Shown piece after piece: positions 1-8,434 of a stretch of DNA of 40,854 bases. A program made the position numbers and the translations under genes. The DNA comes from Streptomyces sporangiiformans (lineage in GTDB: Bacteria; Actinomycetota; Actinomycetes; Streptomycetales; Streptomycetaceae). Position 1 is the first letter of the stretch, and every line of letters starts with the position of its first letter. The notes beneath the pieces were generated by a model. That model saw nothing but the letters and a program-made list of their open reading frames with translations. It searched no databases and was not told the DNA's origin. The stretch lies in assembly GCF_005768555.2 (NCBI RefSeq), contig NZ_VCHX02000337.1, positions 1-40,854 of the forward strand, written 5' to 3'.

Positions 1-34
1 CCGGGCGGGCCGTCCTGCTGGACGGCCCGCCCGG
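1..34. terminator. Perfect 15-bp hairpin at left edge
   Basis: Bases 1-15 and 20-34 are perfect inverted repeats around the loop TGCT. There is no clear T-tract on either strand, which is common for Streptomyces terminators. It lies 84 bp beyond the pirin stop and could terminate that gene or an unseen gene to the left. Confidence 0.6.
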
Positions 35-59
35 GTGACGGAGTGTCAGTCTCTGTCTG

Positions 60-107
60 CGCCTCTCCGCGTCTCCGCGTCTCCGCCTCTCCGCGTCTCC
101 GCGTCTC
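60..107. repeat. Tandem 8-bp repeat (six units, two 24-bp super-units)
   Basis: Six contiguous 8-bp units are present in the order CGCCTCTC, CGCGTCTC, CGCGTCTC, then the same three again. The array sits 11 bp beyond the pirin stop codon and outside any credible gene. It is a simple-sequence repeat that probably varies in copy number between strains. Confidence 0.8.
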
Positions 108-118
108 CGCCGGAAGAC

Positions 119-1090
119 CTACAGCCCGCCCTCGGTCATCCCGTGCACGGCGGGGATCGTCCCCAGCCGTCCCTTCTGGAAGTCCTCGAACGCCTGCTGA
201 AGCTCTTCGCGGGTGTTCATCACGAAGGGCCCGTAGTGGGCCATCGGCTCACGGATCGGCTGCCCGCCCAGGAGGACGACTTCCAGGTCCGGGGTGTTGG
301 AGTCCTGCTGCTCGTCCGCGCGGACGGTCAGCGAGGAGCCCGTACCGAAGACGGCCGTCTGCCCGGTGTGGACAGGCCGGCGTTCCGCACCGACGCTGCC
401 GCGGCCGGCGAGGACGTACGCGAGACCGTTGAAGTCCTCGCGCCACGGCAGGGTGAGCTCGGCACCGGGCGCCACGGTCGCGTGGATCATGGTGATCGGC
501 GTGTGTGTGATGCCGGGGCCCTGGTGGCCGTCCAGCTCACCGGCGATGACGCGCAGGAGCGCGCCGCCGTCGGGGGTGGTGAGGAGCTGCACATGGCCGC
601 CGCGGATGTCCTGGTAGCGCGGCGCCATCATCTTGTCCTTGGCCGGGAGGTTCACCCACAGCTGGAGGCCGTGGAAAAGACCGCCCGACACGACGAGCGA
701 CTCCGGCGGGGCCTCGATGTGCAGGAGGCCCGAGCCGGCGGTCATCCACTGGGTGTCGCCGTTGGTGATGGTGCCGCCACCACCGTTGGAGTCCTGGTGG
801 TCGAAGATCCCGTCGATGATGTACGTCACGGTCTCGAAGCCACGGTGGGGGTGCCAGGGGGTGCCCTTGGGCTCGCCCGGCGCGTACTCCACCTCGCCCA
901 TCTGGTCCATCATGATGAACGGGTCGAGGTGGCGGTAGTTGATCCCGGCGAACGCACGGCGGACCGGGAAACCCTCGCCCTCGAATCCGCTCGGCGCGGT
1001 GCTCACCGCCAGCACGGGACGGGCCACGGCCTCGGTCGACGCGACCACGCGGGGCAGGGTCAGCGGGTTCTCGACGGTCACTGCAGGCAT
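119..1090 (-). CDS. Pirin family protein (bicupin)
   Basis: A 323-residue bicupin of the pirin family. The metal ligands of the N-terminal cupin are visible as H80 and H82 in HPHRGFET, then H124 and E126 in LLHIE; this spacing is close to that of human pirin and E. coli YhhW. A C-terminal cupin follows (about residues 200-290), containing FNGLAYVLAG. The known family members are Fe-binding and some have quercetinase or regulatory roles; the substrate here cannot be told from sequence. The ATG at 1090 is supported by a near-perfect AAGGAGGT six bases upstream. The gene stands alone, with its own 5' region containing the imperfect dyad at 1118-1133. Confidence 0.93.
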   Translation of the reverse strand: MPAVTVENPLTLPRVVASTEAVARPVLAVSTAPSGFEGEGFPVRRAFAGINYRHLDPFIMMDQMGEVEYAPGEPKGTPWHPHRGFETVTYIIDGIFDHQDSNGGGGTITNGDTQWMTAGSGLLHIEAPPESLVVSGGLFHGLQLWVNLPAKDKMMAPRYQDIRGGHVQLLTTPDGGALLRVIAGELDGHQGPGITHTPITMIHATVAPGAELTLPWREDFNGLAYVLAGRGSVGAERRPVHTGQTAVFGTGSSLTVRADEQQDSNTPDLEVVLLGGQPIREPMAHYGPFVMNTREELQQAFEDFQKGRLGTIPAVHGMTEGGL

Positions 1091-1117
1091 GTCGGTACCT
1101 CCTTGTGCTCCGAGTTT

Positions 1118-1133
1118 AGTTGACTATTGAACT
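1118..1133. promoter_or_regulatory. AGTT-N8-AACT dyad upstream of pirin
   Basis: AGTTGACTATTGAACT has 4-base inverted arms AGTT/AACT and lies 27-43 bp upstream of the pirin ATG, where a promoter would sit. It is AT-rich compared with its surroundings. It resembles sites bound by small winged-helix repressors, but no regulator is encoded next to it, so the role is speculative. Confidence 0.3.
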
Positions 1134-1154
1134 TCCTGCCACCCGGAACAGAGA

Positions 1155-1182
1155 ACGCCCGGAGGGAATTCCCTCCGGGCGT
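1155..1182. terminator. 12-bp hairpin between sseB-like gene and pirin
   Basis: ACGCCCGGAGGG and CCCTCCGGGCGT pair perfectly around AATT. The hairpin lies 20 bp beyond the stop of the SseB-family gene (minus strand) and so probably ends that transcript before the pirin promoter. Confidence 0.75.
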
Positions 1183-1201
1183 CACTCGGTGTCGAGGCAC
1201 G

Positions 1202-1681
1202 TCAGCCGTACATCCGGCGCATCGCGAAGTCGACCATCTGCTCGACCGCCTTCGCGTCGAAGACCATGCGGTGTTCGCCCTCCATGTCGAGGACGAAGCC
1301 GTAGCCGGTGGGGAGCAGGTCGATCACCTCGGCGCCGGTGATCACGAAGTACTTCGACTCCTTGCCGGCGTACCGGCGCAGCTCCTTGAGCGAGGTGAAC
1401 ATCGGGATCACGGGCTGCTGGGTGTTGTGCAGCGCGAGGAAACCGGGGTTGTCGCCGCGCGGGCAGTACACCTTGGAGGTGGCGAAGACCTGCTGGAAGT
1501 CCTCGGCGGAGATCGACCCCGTCGTGAACGCGCGCACCGCGTCCGCGAGCGAGGGCGGTGACGGCTCGGGGTACAGCGGGCCGCCCTGCTGGCCGTACCC
1601 GCCGGGCATCTGCTGCTGCGGCGGGGGCTGCTGCTGGGCGTACTGCTGGCCTGGCCCCGCGGTCTGGTCGTAGCCGTACAT
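1202..1681 (-). CDS. SseB family protein
   Basis: A 159-residue protein. Residues 1-45 are a low-complexity Q/P/G-rich segment, and residues about 46-159 match the SseB N-terminal domain fold (LADAVRAF, a run of strands and FVLDMEGEHRMVFDAKAVEQ near the end). SseB was named for enhanced serine sensitivity in E. coli; the molecular role of the actinobacterial proteins is unknown. The ATG at 1681 has no good Shine-Dalgarno sequence. A TACTCT hexamer fitting the TANNNT -10 consensus lies 7 bases before the ATG, so a leaderless message is possible. The gene is followed by the hairpin at 1155-1182. Confidence 0.85.
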   Translation of the reverse strand: MYGYDQTAGPGQQYAQQQPPPQQQMPGGYGQQGGPLYPEPSPPSLADAVRAFTTGSISAEDFQQVFATSKVYCPRGDNPGFLALHNTQQPVIPMFTSLKELRRYAGKESKYFVITGAEVIDLLPTGYGFVLDMEGEHRMVFDAKAVEQMVDFAMRRMYG

Positions 1682-1699
1682 GGGGGCAAGAGTACCGGT

Positions 1700-2030
1700 G
1701 GCCTCCGGCGGTTTGACCGGGGTTGCGCTGCCGGTGGGTGGGGGCGCCTTGGGGTTGGCGCGTGGGTGGGGGCGCCTGCTGCCGGTGGGTGGGTCGGGGT
1801 CGGGCGACTGCGGGACGGTTGGGGGCGCGCCCCTTTAGTGGCGCTAGGTGACTGAGGGTTGGGGACGCGCCCCTTAGGGGCGCGGGGAACTGCGCGACCA
1901 GCCACCACCGGACCGCAGCCGAAGTACGCCCCCCACCCTCATCCCCTCCCGCCCGAGGGCGACCGTGGATATAGGGGGGTCTGGGGGCGCAGCCCCCTGT
2001 TTCGGGAAGGGGTGGGGTCGGGGAAGGAAC
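1700..2030. repeat. G-rich Streptomyces intergenic repeat block
   Basis: This covers most of the 530-bp spacer between the SseB gene and the acyl-CoA dehydrogenase, in which I see no gene. A 16-bp unit ending in GGGGGCGCCT occurs at 1734-1749 and 1762-1777. A TTGGGG(G/A)CGCGCCCCTT unit occurs near 1820 and again near 1859; the second copy runs into the GGGGCGCGGGGAACTGCGCG sequence often seen between Streptomyces genes. A GGGGGC-GCA-GCCCCC hairpin lies at 1983-1997. Several G-runs could form quadruplexes. Confidence 0.7.
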
Positions 2031-2119
2031 CCGATTTGGCCGAACCGGTGGCGGGACCCCTGCGGAGGGCCGAATGTTAGACCCTGCTCACACTTGGGCC
2101 GCTAGGGGTTGATTCTTAT

Positions 2120-2156
2120 TACCGACGGGTAGCATCATCGGAGCTACTTGCTGGTA
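2120..2156. promoter_or_regulatory. Two operator-like TAC(C/T)N4GGTA dyads upstream of fadE
   Basis: TACCGACGGGTA (2120-2131) is an inverted repeat with arms TACC/GGTA. TACTTGCTGGTA (2145-2156) is a one-mismatch copy. The centres are 25 bp apart, and the pair sits 57-93 bp before the acyl-CoA dehydrogenase ATG. Spacing and position suit a dimeric repressor of a fatty-acid gene, but the regulator is not identifiable here. Confidence 0.45.
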
Positions 2157-2212
2157 CGTGAACTAGGTCCGAGGAATCACCACCTCCCCGATCCCTTAAC
2201 GGAGCCGTCGCC

Positions 2213-4039
2213 ATGGGGCACTACAAGTCGAATCTCCGCGACATCGAGTTCAACCTCTTCGAGGTGCTCGGGCGCGACACGCTGTACGGCACCGGCCCGT
2301 TCGCGGAGATGGACGCCGAGACCGCCAAAAGCATCCTCGAAGAGCTCACCCGCCTCGCGGAGAACGAGCTCGCGGAGTCCTTCACGGACGCCGACCGCAA
2401 CCCCCCGGTCTTCGACCCGGAGACCAACACCGCCCCGGTCCCGGCCGGCTTCAAGAAGAGCTACAAGGCCTTCATGGAGTCCGAGTACTGGCGGCTCGGC
2501 CTGCCCGAGGGGATCGGCGGCACGACCGCCCCACCGTCCCTGATCTGGTCGTACGCGGAGCTGATCCTGGGCGCGAACCCGGCGATCTGGATGTACTCCT
2601 CCGGCCCGGCGTTCGCCCGCATCCTCTTCGAGGAGGGCAACGAGGTCCAGCAGAAGATCGCCCAGATAGCAGTGGACAAGACCTGGGGCTCGACCATGGT
2701 GCTCACCGAGCCCGACGCGGGTTCGGACGTCGGCGCCGGTCGCACCAAGGCCGTTCAGCAGGAGGACGGCTCCTGGCACATCGAGGGCGTGAAGCGCTTC
2801 ATCACGTCCGGTGAGCACGACATGGAGGAGAACATCCTCCACTACGTGCTGGCCAGGCCCGAGGGCGCCGGCCCCGGCACCAAGGGACTCTCCCTCTTCC
2901 TCGTACCGAAGTACCTCTTCGACTTCGAGACCGGCGAGCTGGGCGAGCGCAACGGCGTGTACGCCACGAACGTCGAGCACAAGATGGGCCTCAAGGCCTC
3001 CAACACGTGCGAGATGACGTTCGGCGACCGCCACCCCGCCAAGGGCTGGCTGATCGGCGACAAGCACGACGGCATCCGCCAGATGTTCCGCATCATCGAG
3101 TTCGCGCGGATGATGGTCGGTACGAAGGCGATCTCGACCCTGTCGACCGGCTACCTCAACGCGCTCGAGTACGCCAAGGAGCGCGTCCAGGGTCCGGACC
3201 TCGCGAACTTCATGGACAAGACCGCCCCCAAGGTCACCATCACGCACCACCCGGACGTGCGCCGCTCGCTGATGACGCAGAAGGCGTACGCGGAGGGCAT
3301 GCGCGCCCTGGTCCTCTACACCGCGTCGATCCAGGACGAGATCACCGTCAAGGAGGCCGCGGGCGAGGACGCCGCCGCCCTGGAGGCCCTGAACGACCTG
3401 CTCCTGCCGATCGTGAAGGGCTACGGCTCCGAGAAGGGCTACGAGCAGCTCGCCCAGTCGCTGCAGACCTTCGGCGGCTCCGGCTTCCTGCAGGAGTACC
3501 CGATCGAGCAGTACATCCGGGACGCCAAGATCGACACCCTCTACGAGGGCACGACCGCGATCCAGGGCCAGGACTTCTTCTTCCGGAAGATCGTCCGCAA
3601 CCAGGGCGCGGCCCTCAACTCCCTCGCCGAGGACATCAAGAAGTTCCTGGCTGTCGATTCGGGCGGTGAGGAGCTGGCGGCCGCCCGCGAGCAGCTCGCC
3701 AAGGCCGCTGTCGAGCTGGAGGCCATCGTCGGCCTCATGCTCACCGACCTCGCCGCGACCGAGCAGGACGTCAAGAACATCTACAAGGTCGGGCTCAACA
3801 CCACCCGCCTGCTGATGGCCTCGGGTGACGTGGTCGTCGGCTACCTGCTGCTGAAGGGTGCCGTCGTCGCCGCCGAGAAGCTTCCGACGGCGTCGGCCAA
3901 GGACAAGGCGTTCTACAGCGGCAAGATCGCGGCGGCGAAGTTCTTCGCGGCCAACGTCCTGCCAAGCGTCACCGGCGCGCGCAAGCTCGCCGAGGGCGTC
4001 GACCTGGACCTGATGGAGCTGGACGAGGCGGCCTTCTAG
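2213..4039 (+). CDS. Acyl-CoA dehydrogenase, FadE5-like
   Basis: A 608-residue flavoprotein dehydrogenase expected to oxidise acyl-CoA to trans-2-enoyl-CoA in beta-oxidation, passing electrons to ETF. It has the long form of the family, with an N-terminal extension (residues 1-70) before the acyl-CoA dehydrogenase core. The FAD/substrate segment TEPDAGSD is near residues 164-171. The probable catalytic base is E445 in LYEGTTAIQ. A C-terminal helical domain runs from about residue 470 to 600, as in mycobacterial FadE5. The ATG has GGAG 8 bases upstream, and the upstream spacer carries two operator-like dyads. It is followed by a strong terminator at 4102-4138, so it is monocistronic. Chain-length preference cannot be read from the sequence. 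Confidence 0.93.
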   Translation: MGHYKSNLRDIEFNLFEVLGRDTLYGTGPFAEMDAETAKSILEELTRLAENELAESFTDADRNPPVFDPETNTAPVPAGFKKSYKAFMESEYWRLGLPEGIGGTTAPPSLIWSYAELILGANPAIWMYSSGPAFARILFEEGNEVQQKIAQIAVDKTWGSTMVLTEPDAGSDVGAGRTKAVQQEDGSWHIEGVKRFITSGEHDMEENILHYVLARPEGAGPGTKGLSLFLVPKYLFDFETGELGERNGVYATNVEHKMGLKASNTCEMTFGDRHPAKGWLIGDKHDGIRQMFRIIEFARMMVGTKAISTLSTGYLNALEYAKERVQGPDLANFMDKTAPKVTITHHPDVRRSLMTQKAYAEGMRALVLYTASIQDEITVKEAAGEDAAALEALNDLLLPIVKGYGSEKGYEQLAQSLQTFGGSGFLQEYPIEQYIRDAKIDTLYEGTTAIQGQDFFFRKIVRNQGAALNSLAEDIKKFLAVDSGGEELAAAREQLAKAAVELEAIVGLMLTDLAATEQDVKNIYKVGLNTTRLLMASGDVVVGYLLLKGAVVAAEKLPTASAKDKAFYSGKIAAAKFFAANVLPSVTGARKLAEGVDLDLMELDEAAF

Positions 4040-4101
4040 GTCCCTCGGCCGGCAACCGGGTCCTGTTCCTCCGGTCAGTCCACGTCACTCACAGCCCCTT
4101 G

Positions 4102-4138
4102 CGAGGGCCCGTTCCCGATCGCCGGGAGCGGGCCCTCG
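4102..4138 (+). terminator. Terminator after fadE
   Basis: A 15-bp stem (4102-4116 with 4124-4138, one G-U pair) encloses a 7-base loop, followed by TACGTCGTT. It lies 62 bp after the fadE stop and just before the aminopeptidase start. Confidence 0.8.
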
Positions 4139-4158
4139 TACGTCGTTAAGGTGAACCC

Positions 4159-5457
4159 ATGAGCACACCCCCACGCTTTGATCGCGGCCACACCGACGAC
4201 CTCATGTCCTTCCTGGCGACCAGCCCGTCCCCGTATCACGCGGTGGCGAACGCGGCCGAGCGGCTGGAGAAAGCCGGCTTCCGCCAGGTGGCGGAGACCG
4301 ACGCATGGGACGGCACGTACGGCGGGAAGTACGTGCTGCGTGGCGGCGCGATCGTGGCGTGGTACGTGCCCGAGGGGGCCGATCCCCACACGCCCTTCCG
4401 GGTCGTCGGGGCGCACACCGACTCCCCCAACCTGCGGGTGAAGCCGCTGCCCGACAGCGGTGCGCACGGCTGGCGCCAGATCGCGGTCGAGGTCTACGGC
4501 GGCCCCTTGCTCAACTCCTGGCTGGACCGCGACCTCGGGCTGGCCGGCCGGCTGTCGCTGCGCGACGGCACGACCCACCTGGTGAACATCGACCGCGCAC
4601 TGCTCAGAGTCCCCCAACTCGCCATCCATCTGGACCGCTCGGTCACCTCCGAGGGCCTCAAGCTCGACAAGCAGCGCCATCTCCAGCCGATCTGGGGCCT
4701 GGGCAACGACGTACGCGACGGGGACCTGATCCGTTTCCTGGAGCGGGAGTCGGGGCTGCCGGAGGGCGAGGTCACCGGCTGGGACCTGATGGTGCACTCG
4801 ATCGAGCCGCCGTCGTACCTGGGCCGGGACAAGGAGCTGGTCGCGGGCCCGCGCATGGACAACCTCCTGTCCGTGCACGCCGGCACGGCGTCGCTGTCGG
4901 CGGTCGCGACCTCCGGCCGTGCCCTCTCGTACATCCCGGTGCTCGCGGCGTTCGACCACGAGGAGAACGGTTCGCAGTCGGACACCGGGGCGGACGGGCC
5001 GCTGCTCGGCAGCGTGCTGGAGCGTTCGGTGTTCGCGCGCGGAGGTTCCTACGAGGACAAGGCGCGCGCCTTCGCCGGCACGGTCTGCCTCTCCTCCGAC
5101 ACGGGGCACGCCGTCCACCCGAACTACGCCGAGCGGCACGACCCGACGCACCACCCGCGGGCCGGCGGCGGCCCCATCCTCAAGGTCAACGTCAACAACC
5201 GCTATGCCACGGACGGTTCGGGCCGCGCGCTCTTCGCCGACGCCTGCGACAAGGCCGGCGTCCCCTTCCAGTCCTTCGTCTCCAACAACTCGATGCCCTG
5301 CGGCACCACCATCGGCCCCATCACCGCGGCCCGCCACGGCATCAAGACGGTCGACATCGGTGTGGCCATCCTCTCCATGCACAGCGCCCGCGAACTGTGC
5401 GGCGCGGACGACCCGTTCCTCCTGGCGAACGCGCTGGTGGCGTTCCTCGAGGGGTAG
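4159..5457 (+). CDS. apeB: M18 family aminopeptidase
   Basis: A 432-residue cytosolic dinuclear zinc aminopeptidase of family M18 (aspartyl aminopeptidase/yeast Ape1 type), removing N-terminal residues from peptides. Visible family signatures include HTDSP (H86, D88), RMDNLLS (D234), FDHEENGS (catalytic and metal glutamates E268/E269), the GHAVHPNY segment (H320) and the C-terminal metal histidine in SMHSARE (H408). Length matches the bacterial family. The ATG is preceded by AAGGTG. The gene stands alone between the fadE terminator and a small DUF6458 gene. Confidence 0.95.
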   Translation: MSTPPRFDRGHTDDLMSFLATSPSPYHAVANAAERLEKAGFRQVAETDAWDGTYGGKYVLRGGAIVAWYVPEGADPHTPFRVVGAHTDSPNLRVKPLPDSGAHGWRQIAVEVYGGPLLNSWLDRDLGLAGRLSLRDGTTHLVNIDRALLRVPQLAIHLDRSVTSEGLKLDKQRHLQPIWGLGNDVRDGDLIRFLERESGLPEGEVTGWDLMVHSIEPPSYLGRDKELVAGPRMDNLLSVHAGTASLSAVATSGRALSYIPVLAAFDHEENGSQSDTGADGPLLGSVLERSVFARGGSYEDKARAFAGTVCLSSDTGHAVHPNYAERHDPTHHPRAGGGPILKVNVNNRYATDGSGRALFADACDKAGVPFQSFVSNNSMPCGTTIGPITAARHGIKTVDIGVAILSMHSARELCGADDPFLLANALVAFLEG

Positions 5458-5609
5458 CGCCTCCCGCCCCGGCCCCACGGCTGTCCGTGTGTGGGGCGCC
5501 CTGTCCGTGAGGTGAGGAAAGTCCGTCTCCGCATGGCCGGCCCGACGCCGGGTACTCGGCCCAGGTCCGCAACAGCCGTGCATACGGACAGGACAGGGAG
5601 GCCAGACTC

Positions 5610-5867
5610 ATGGGTCTGGGTGGATGCATCATTCTCATCGCGGCGGGAGCCATCCTCACGTTCGCGACCGACTGGGACATGAAGGGGGTCAACCTCGACC
5701 TGGTCGGGCTCATTCTGATGGCGGTCGGACTGATCGGCGTCGCGACGTTCAGCAGTATCGCCAAGCGCAGGCGCGTGGTGGTGCCGCCCGCGACACCGGT
5801 GATAGACGAGGAGCGCCACCACCACCATCACGGGAGCGGGTACCGCGAGGGATACGGCGAGTACTGA
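5610..5867 (+). CDS. DUF6458 family small membrane protein
   Basis: An 85-residue protein with two hydrophobic helices (about residues 3-20 and 29-46). A basic KRRR stop-transfer follows, then a short cytosolic tail containing five consecutive histidines and a GYREGYGEY end. It matches the actinobacterial DUF6458 family by overall pattern; no function is known. GGGAGG lies 8 bases upstream of the ATG. The His-rich tail could bind metal, but in this family it may simply be low-complexity. Confidence 0.8.
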   Translation: MGLGGCIILIAAGAILTFATDWDMKGVNLDLVGLILMAVGLIGVATFSSIAKRRRVVVPPATPVIDEERHHHHHGSGYREGYGEY

Positions 5868-6034
5868 GCCCCGGCGTGCTCCGTCCAGTGGAGGGCGTGC
5901 CCGGTAGTGGCGTCCACATGGGCCGGGGCCTCGTCCTGGCGGTCGCCCACGGACCACGTGCCCGTGGGCTCGAACACCAGGATCGAGGCCCCGCCCCGGT
6001 GTGCTCGGCCGGTGACGAGGCTCAGCCCATCGGC
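5828..6034 (-). pseudogene. Possible remnant of a minus-strand coding region
   Basis: Between two plus-strand genes, this minus-strand frame stays open for about 69 codons, ending in TGA at 5828-5830 and bounded upstream by an in-frame TAG at 6035-6037. It reads ...SILVFEPTGTWSVGDRQDEA... and about 90% of third positions are G or C, the hallmark of real coding sequence here. There is no ATG, and the only GTG lies well inside. It overlaps the DUF6458 gene by 40 bases. A decayed gene 3' end is the best guess; I do not recognise a family. Confidence 0.3.
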
Positions 6035-6079
6035 CTACCGGCGGCGTTTCGGACCGGAGGCCGGGGAACCGCTAAGGGC

Positions 6080-6574
6080 ATGAAATTCCTCGTACGCGAC
6101 CGGATCCTGGGCATCGGCGACGACTACTGGATCGAGGACGAGCACGGCCGCAAGGCCTTCCTCGTCGACGGCAAGGCGATGCGCCTGCGGGACACCTTCG
6201 AGTTGAAGGACACGCAGGGGCGCGTCCTGATCGACATCCACCAGAAGATGTTCGCCCTGCGGGAGGCGATGGTGATCGAGCGGGACGGCGAGCCGCTGGC
6301 CACCGTCCGGCGCAAACGCCTGTCGCTCCTGCGCGACCACTACAAAGTGACCCTCGCCGACAGCACCGAACTCGACGTCAGCGGCAAGATCCTCGACCGT
6401 GAGTTCGTCGTCGAGTACGACGGGGAGATGCTGGCCCACATCTCGCGGCGCTGGCTGCGTCTGCGGGACACGTACGGCGTGGAGGTCGTACGGGAGGACG
6501 CGGACCCGGCGCTGCTGATCGCCGTGGCGGTGTGCGTCATTCACCTGGCGGAGAAGGAGCGGGGGGTGGACTGA
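6080..6574 (+). CDS. LURP-one-related (Tubby-C-like) family protein
   Basis: A 164-residue protein of the LURP-one-related/DUF567 family, which shares the Tubby-C and phospholipid scramblase beta-barrel fold. The start MKFLVRDRILGIGDDYWIEDEHGRKAFLVDGKA... and the repeated strand pattern (LRDTFELKD, MVIERDGEPLATVRRK, FVVEYDGEMLAHISRRW) are typical. A short hydrophobic stretch near the C-terminus (LLIAVAVCVIHLA) is also typical. The ATG at 6080 is chosen, although the frame is open back to 5624, because the family begins here and the upstream frame has non-coding composition. Biochemical role is unknown; lipid binding is an inference from the fold. Confidence 0.85.
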   Translation: MKFLVRDRILGIGDDYWIEDEHGRKAFLVDGKAMRLRDTFELKDTQGRVLIDIHQKMFALREAMVIERDGEPLATVRRKRLSLLRDHYKVTLADSTELDVSGKILDREFVVEYDGEMLAHISRRWLRLRDTYGVEVVREDADPALLIAVAVCVIHLAEKERGVD

Positions 6575-6595
6575 GCCGTCGCTCCCGCCCCTTCG

Positions 6596-6650
6596 GAGCA
6601 CTCGGTTTCGGGGCGCACGGGTTCAGAGCACTCAGGCTCAGAGCACTCGG
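6596..6650. repeat. Three copies of GAGCACTC(G/A)G
   Basis: The 10-bp unit occurs at 6596-6605, 6626-6635 (one change) and 6641-6650, the last overlapping the 3' end of the minus-strand hydrolase. It fills the gap between two convergent genes. No stable terminator hairpin is obvious. Confidence 0.5.
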
Positions 6651-7408
6651 TCCTTCAGCGCCGGGAACTGTTCCCGCGTCGTCGCCACCTTCGCGGGGTC
6701 GAGGTCGACGGTCAGGATCTCCTCGTCCGCGCCCGCTTCCGCGAGCACCTCGCCCCACGGATCCACCACGATCGAGTGCCCAGCCTGCGGGACGCGCGCA
6801 TGCGTACCGGCGGTCCCGCAGGCGACGACGTACGACTGGTTCTCGATGGCCCGGGCCTGGGCGAGCAGCGTCCAGTGGGATCGGCGGCGCTCGGGCCAGC
6901 CGGCCGGGACGACGAACATCTCGGCGTCCGCGTCGACCAGCCGCCGGAACAGCTCGGGGAAGCGGAGGTCGTAGCAGGTCGCGAGGCCGAGCGTGGTCGA
7001 CGGCAGCCGTGCGGTGACGACTTCGGTGCCCGCGCTCATCAGCACCGCCTCGCCCTTGTCGAAGCCAAAGCGGTGGATCTTGCGATACGCGGCGGCCAGC
7101 TCACCGGAGGGTGAGAAGACCAGCGAGGTGTTGTAGAGGCCGGCCGGGTCGAGTTCGGGAATGGAGCCCGCGTGCAGCCACACGCCCGCGTCGCTCGCCG
7201 CCTTGGCCATCGCCTCGTACGTCGGCCCTTCGAGCGGCTCGGCCTCCGCCTCGAAGGACTCGTACGCGAACGCGCCCGTCGTCCACAGTTCGGGAAGGAC
7301 GACAAGATCGGCACCGGCCTGCTCACGGACGAGGGACGCCACACGCCGTCGGCGCGCTTCGACCGATTCGTCCTCGTTCACACCGATCTGGATGAGGGAG
7401 GCGCGCAC
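6638..7408 (-). CDS. Carbon-nitrogen (nitrilase superfamily) hydrolase
   Basis: A 256-residue single-domain nitrilase-superfamily enzyme with the catalytic triad E40 (VVLPELW), K110 (YRKIHRFGFD) and C145 (ATCYDLRFPE). These enzymes hydrolyse C-N bonds of amides, most often omega-amidase, deaminated-glutathione amidase or carbamoyl substrates. KIHRFGFDKGE and CYDLRFPELFR fit the Nit1/Nit2-like and YafV-like branches, but the substrate is not certain. Length is normal for a free-standing domain. It is convergent with the LURP-one gene and divergent from the MDMPI-type gene at 7548. Confidence 0.92.
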   Translation of the reverse strand: MRASLIQIGVNEDESVEARRRRVASLVREQAGADLVVLPELWTTGAFAYESFEAEAEPLEGPTYEAMAKAASDAGVWLHAGSIPELDPAGLYNTSLVFSPSGELAAAYRKIHRFGFDKGEAVLMSAGTEVVTARLPSTTLGLATCYDLRFPELFRRLVDADAEMFVVPAGWPERRRSHWTLLAQARAIENQSYVVACGTAGTHARVPQAGHSIVVDPWGEVLAEAGADEEILTVDLDPAKVATTREQFPALKDRVL

Positions 7409-7547
7409 ACTACCACCGTCCTGGCATTCGACCCGCCGCAGACGGGCCTACGATCGTCACACGAAAGCACTGCCGGGGTGCCTTGGAGCAGCGTAACTTA
7501 GCGCTCCAAGACACCCATGCCCGCGCACCAACCGCCCGAGGGGTCCC

Positions 7548-8403
<856 letters not shown>

Positions 8404-8434
8404 TCGGCCCTGCTCCACCGCCCTCGGCCGTCCC

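Noticed and set aside
2177..3250. Minus-strand open frame of over 350 codons within fadE
   Set aside because: Antisense shadow of a conserved acyl-CoA dehydrogenase; high-GC DNA gives such frames often.
4075..5583. Long minus-strand open frame over the aminopeptidase gene
   Set aside because: It is antisense to a gene with all M18 motifs, its composition is Arg/Gly/Val-rich as expected from a shadow frame, and it has no recognisable domain.
5624..6079. N-terminal extension of the LURP-one gene
   Set aside because: The frame is open, but the family starts at MKFLVRDR and the upstream translation has the wrong codon bias and overlaps the DUF6458 gene.
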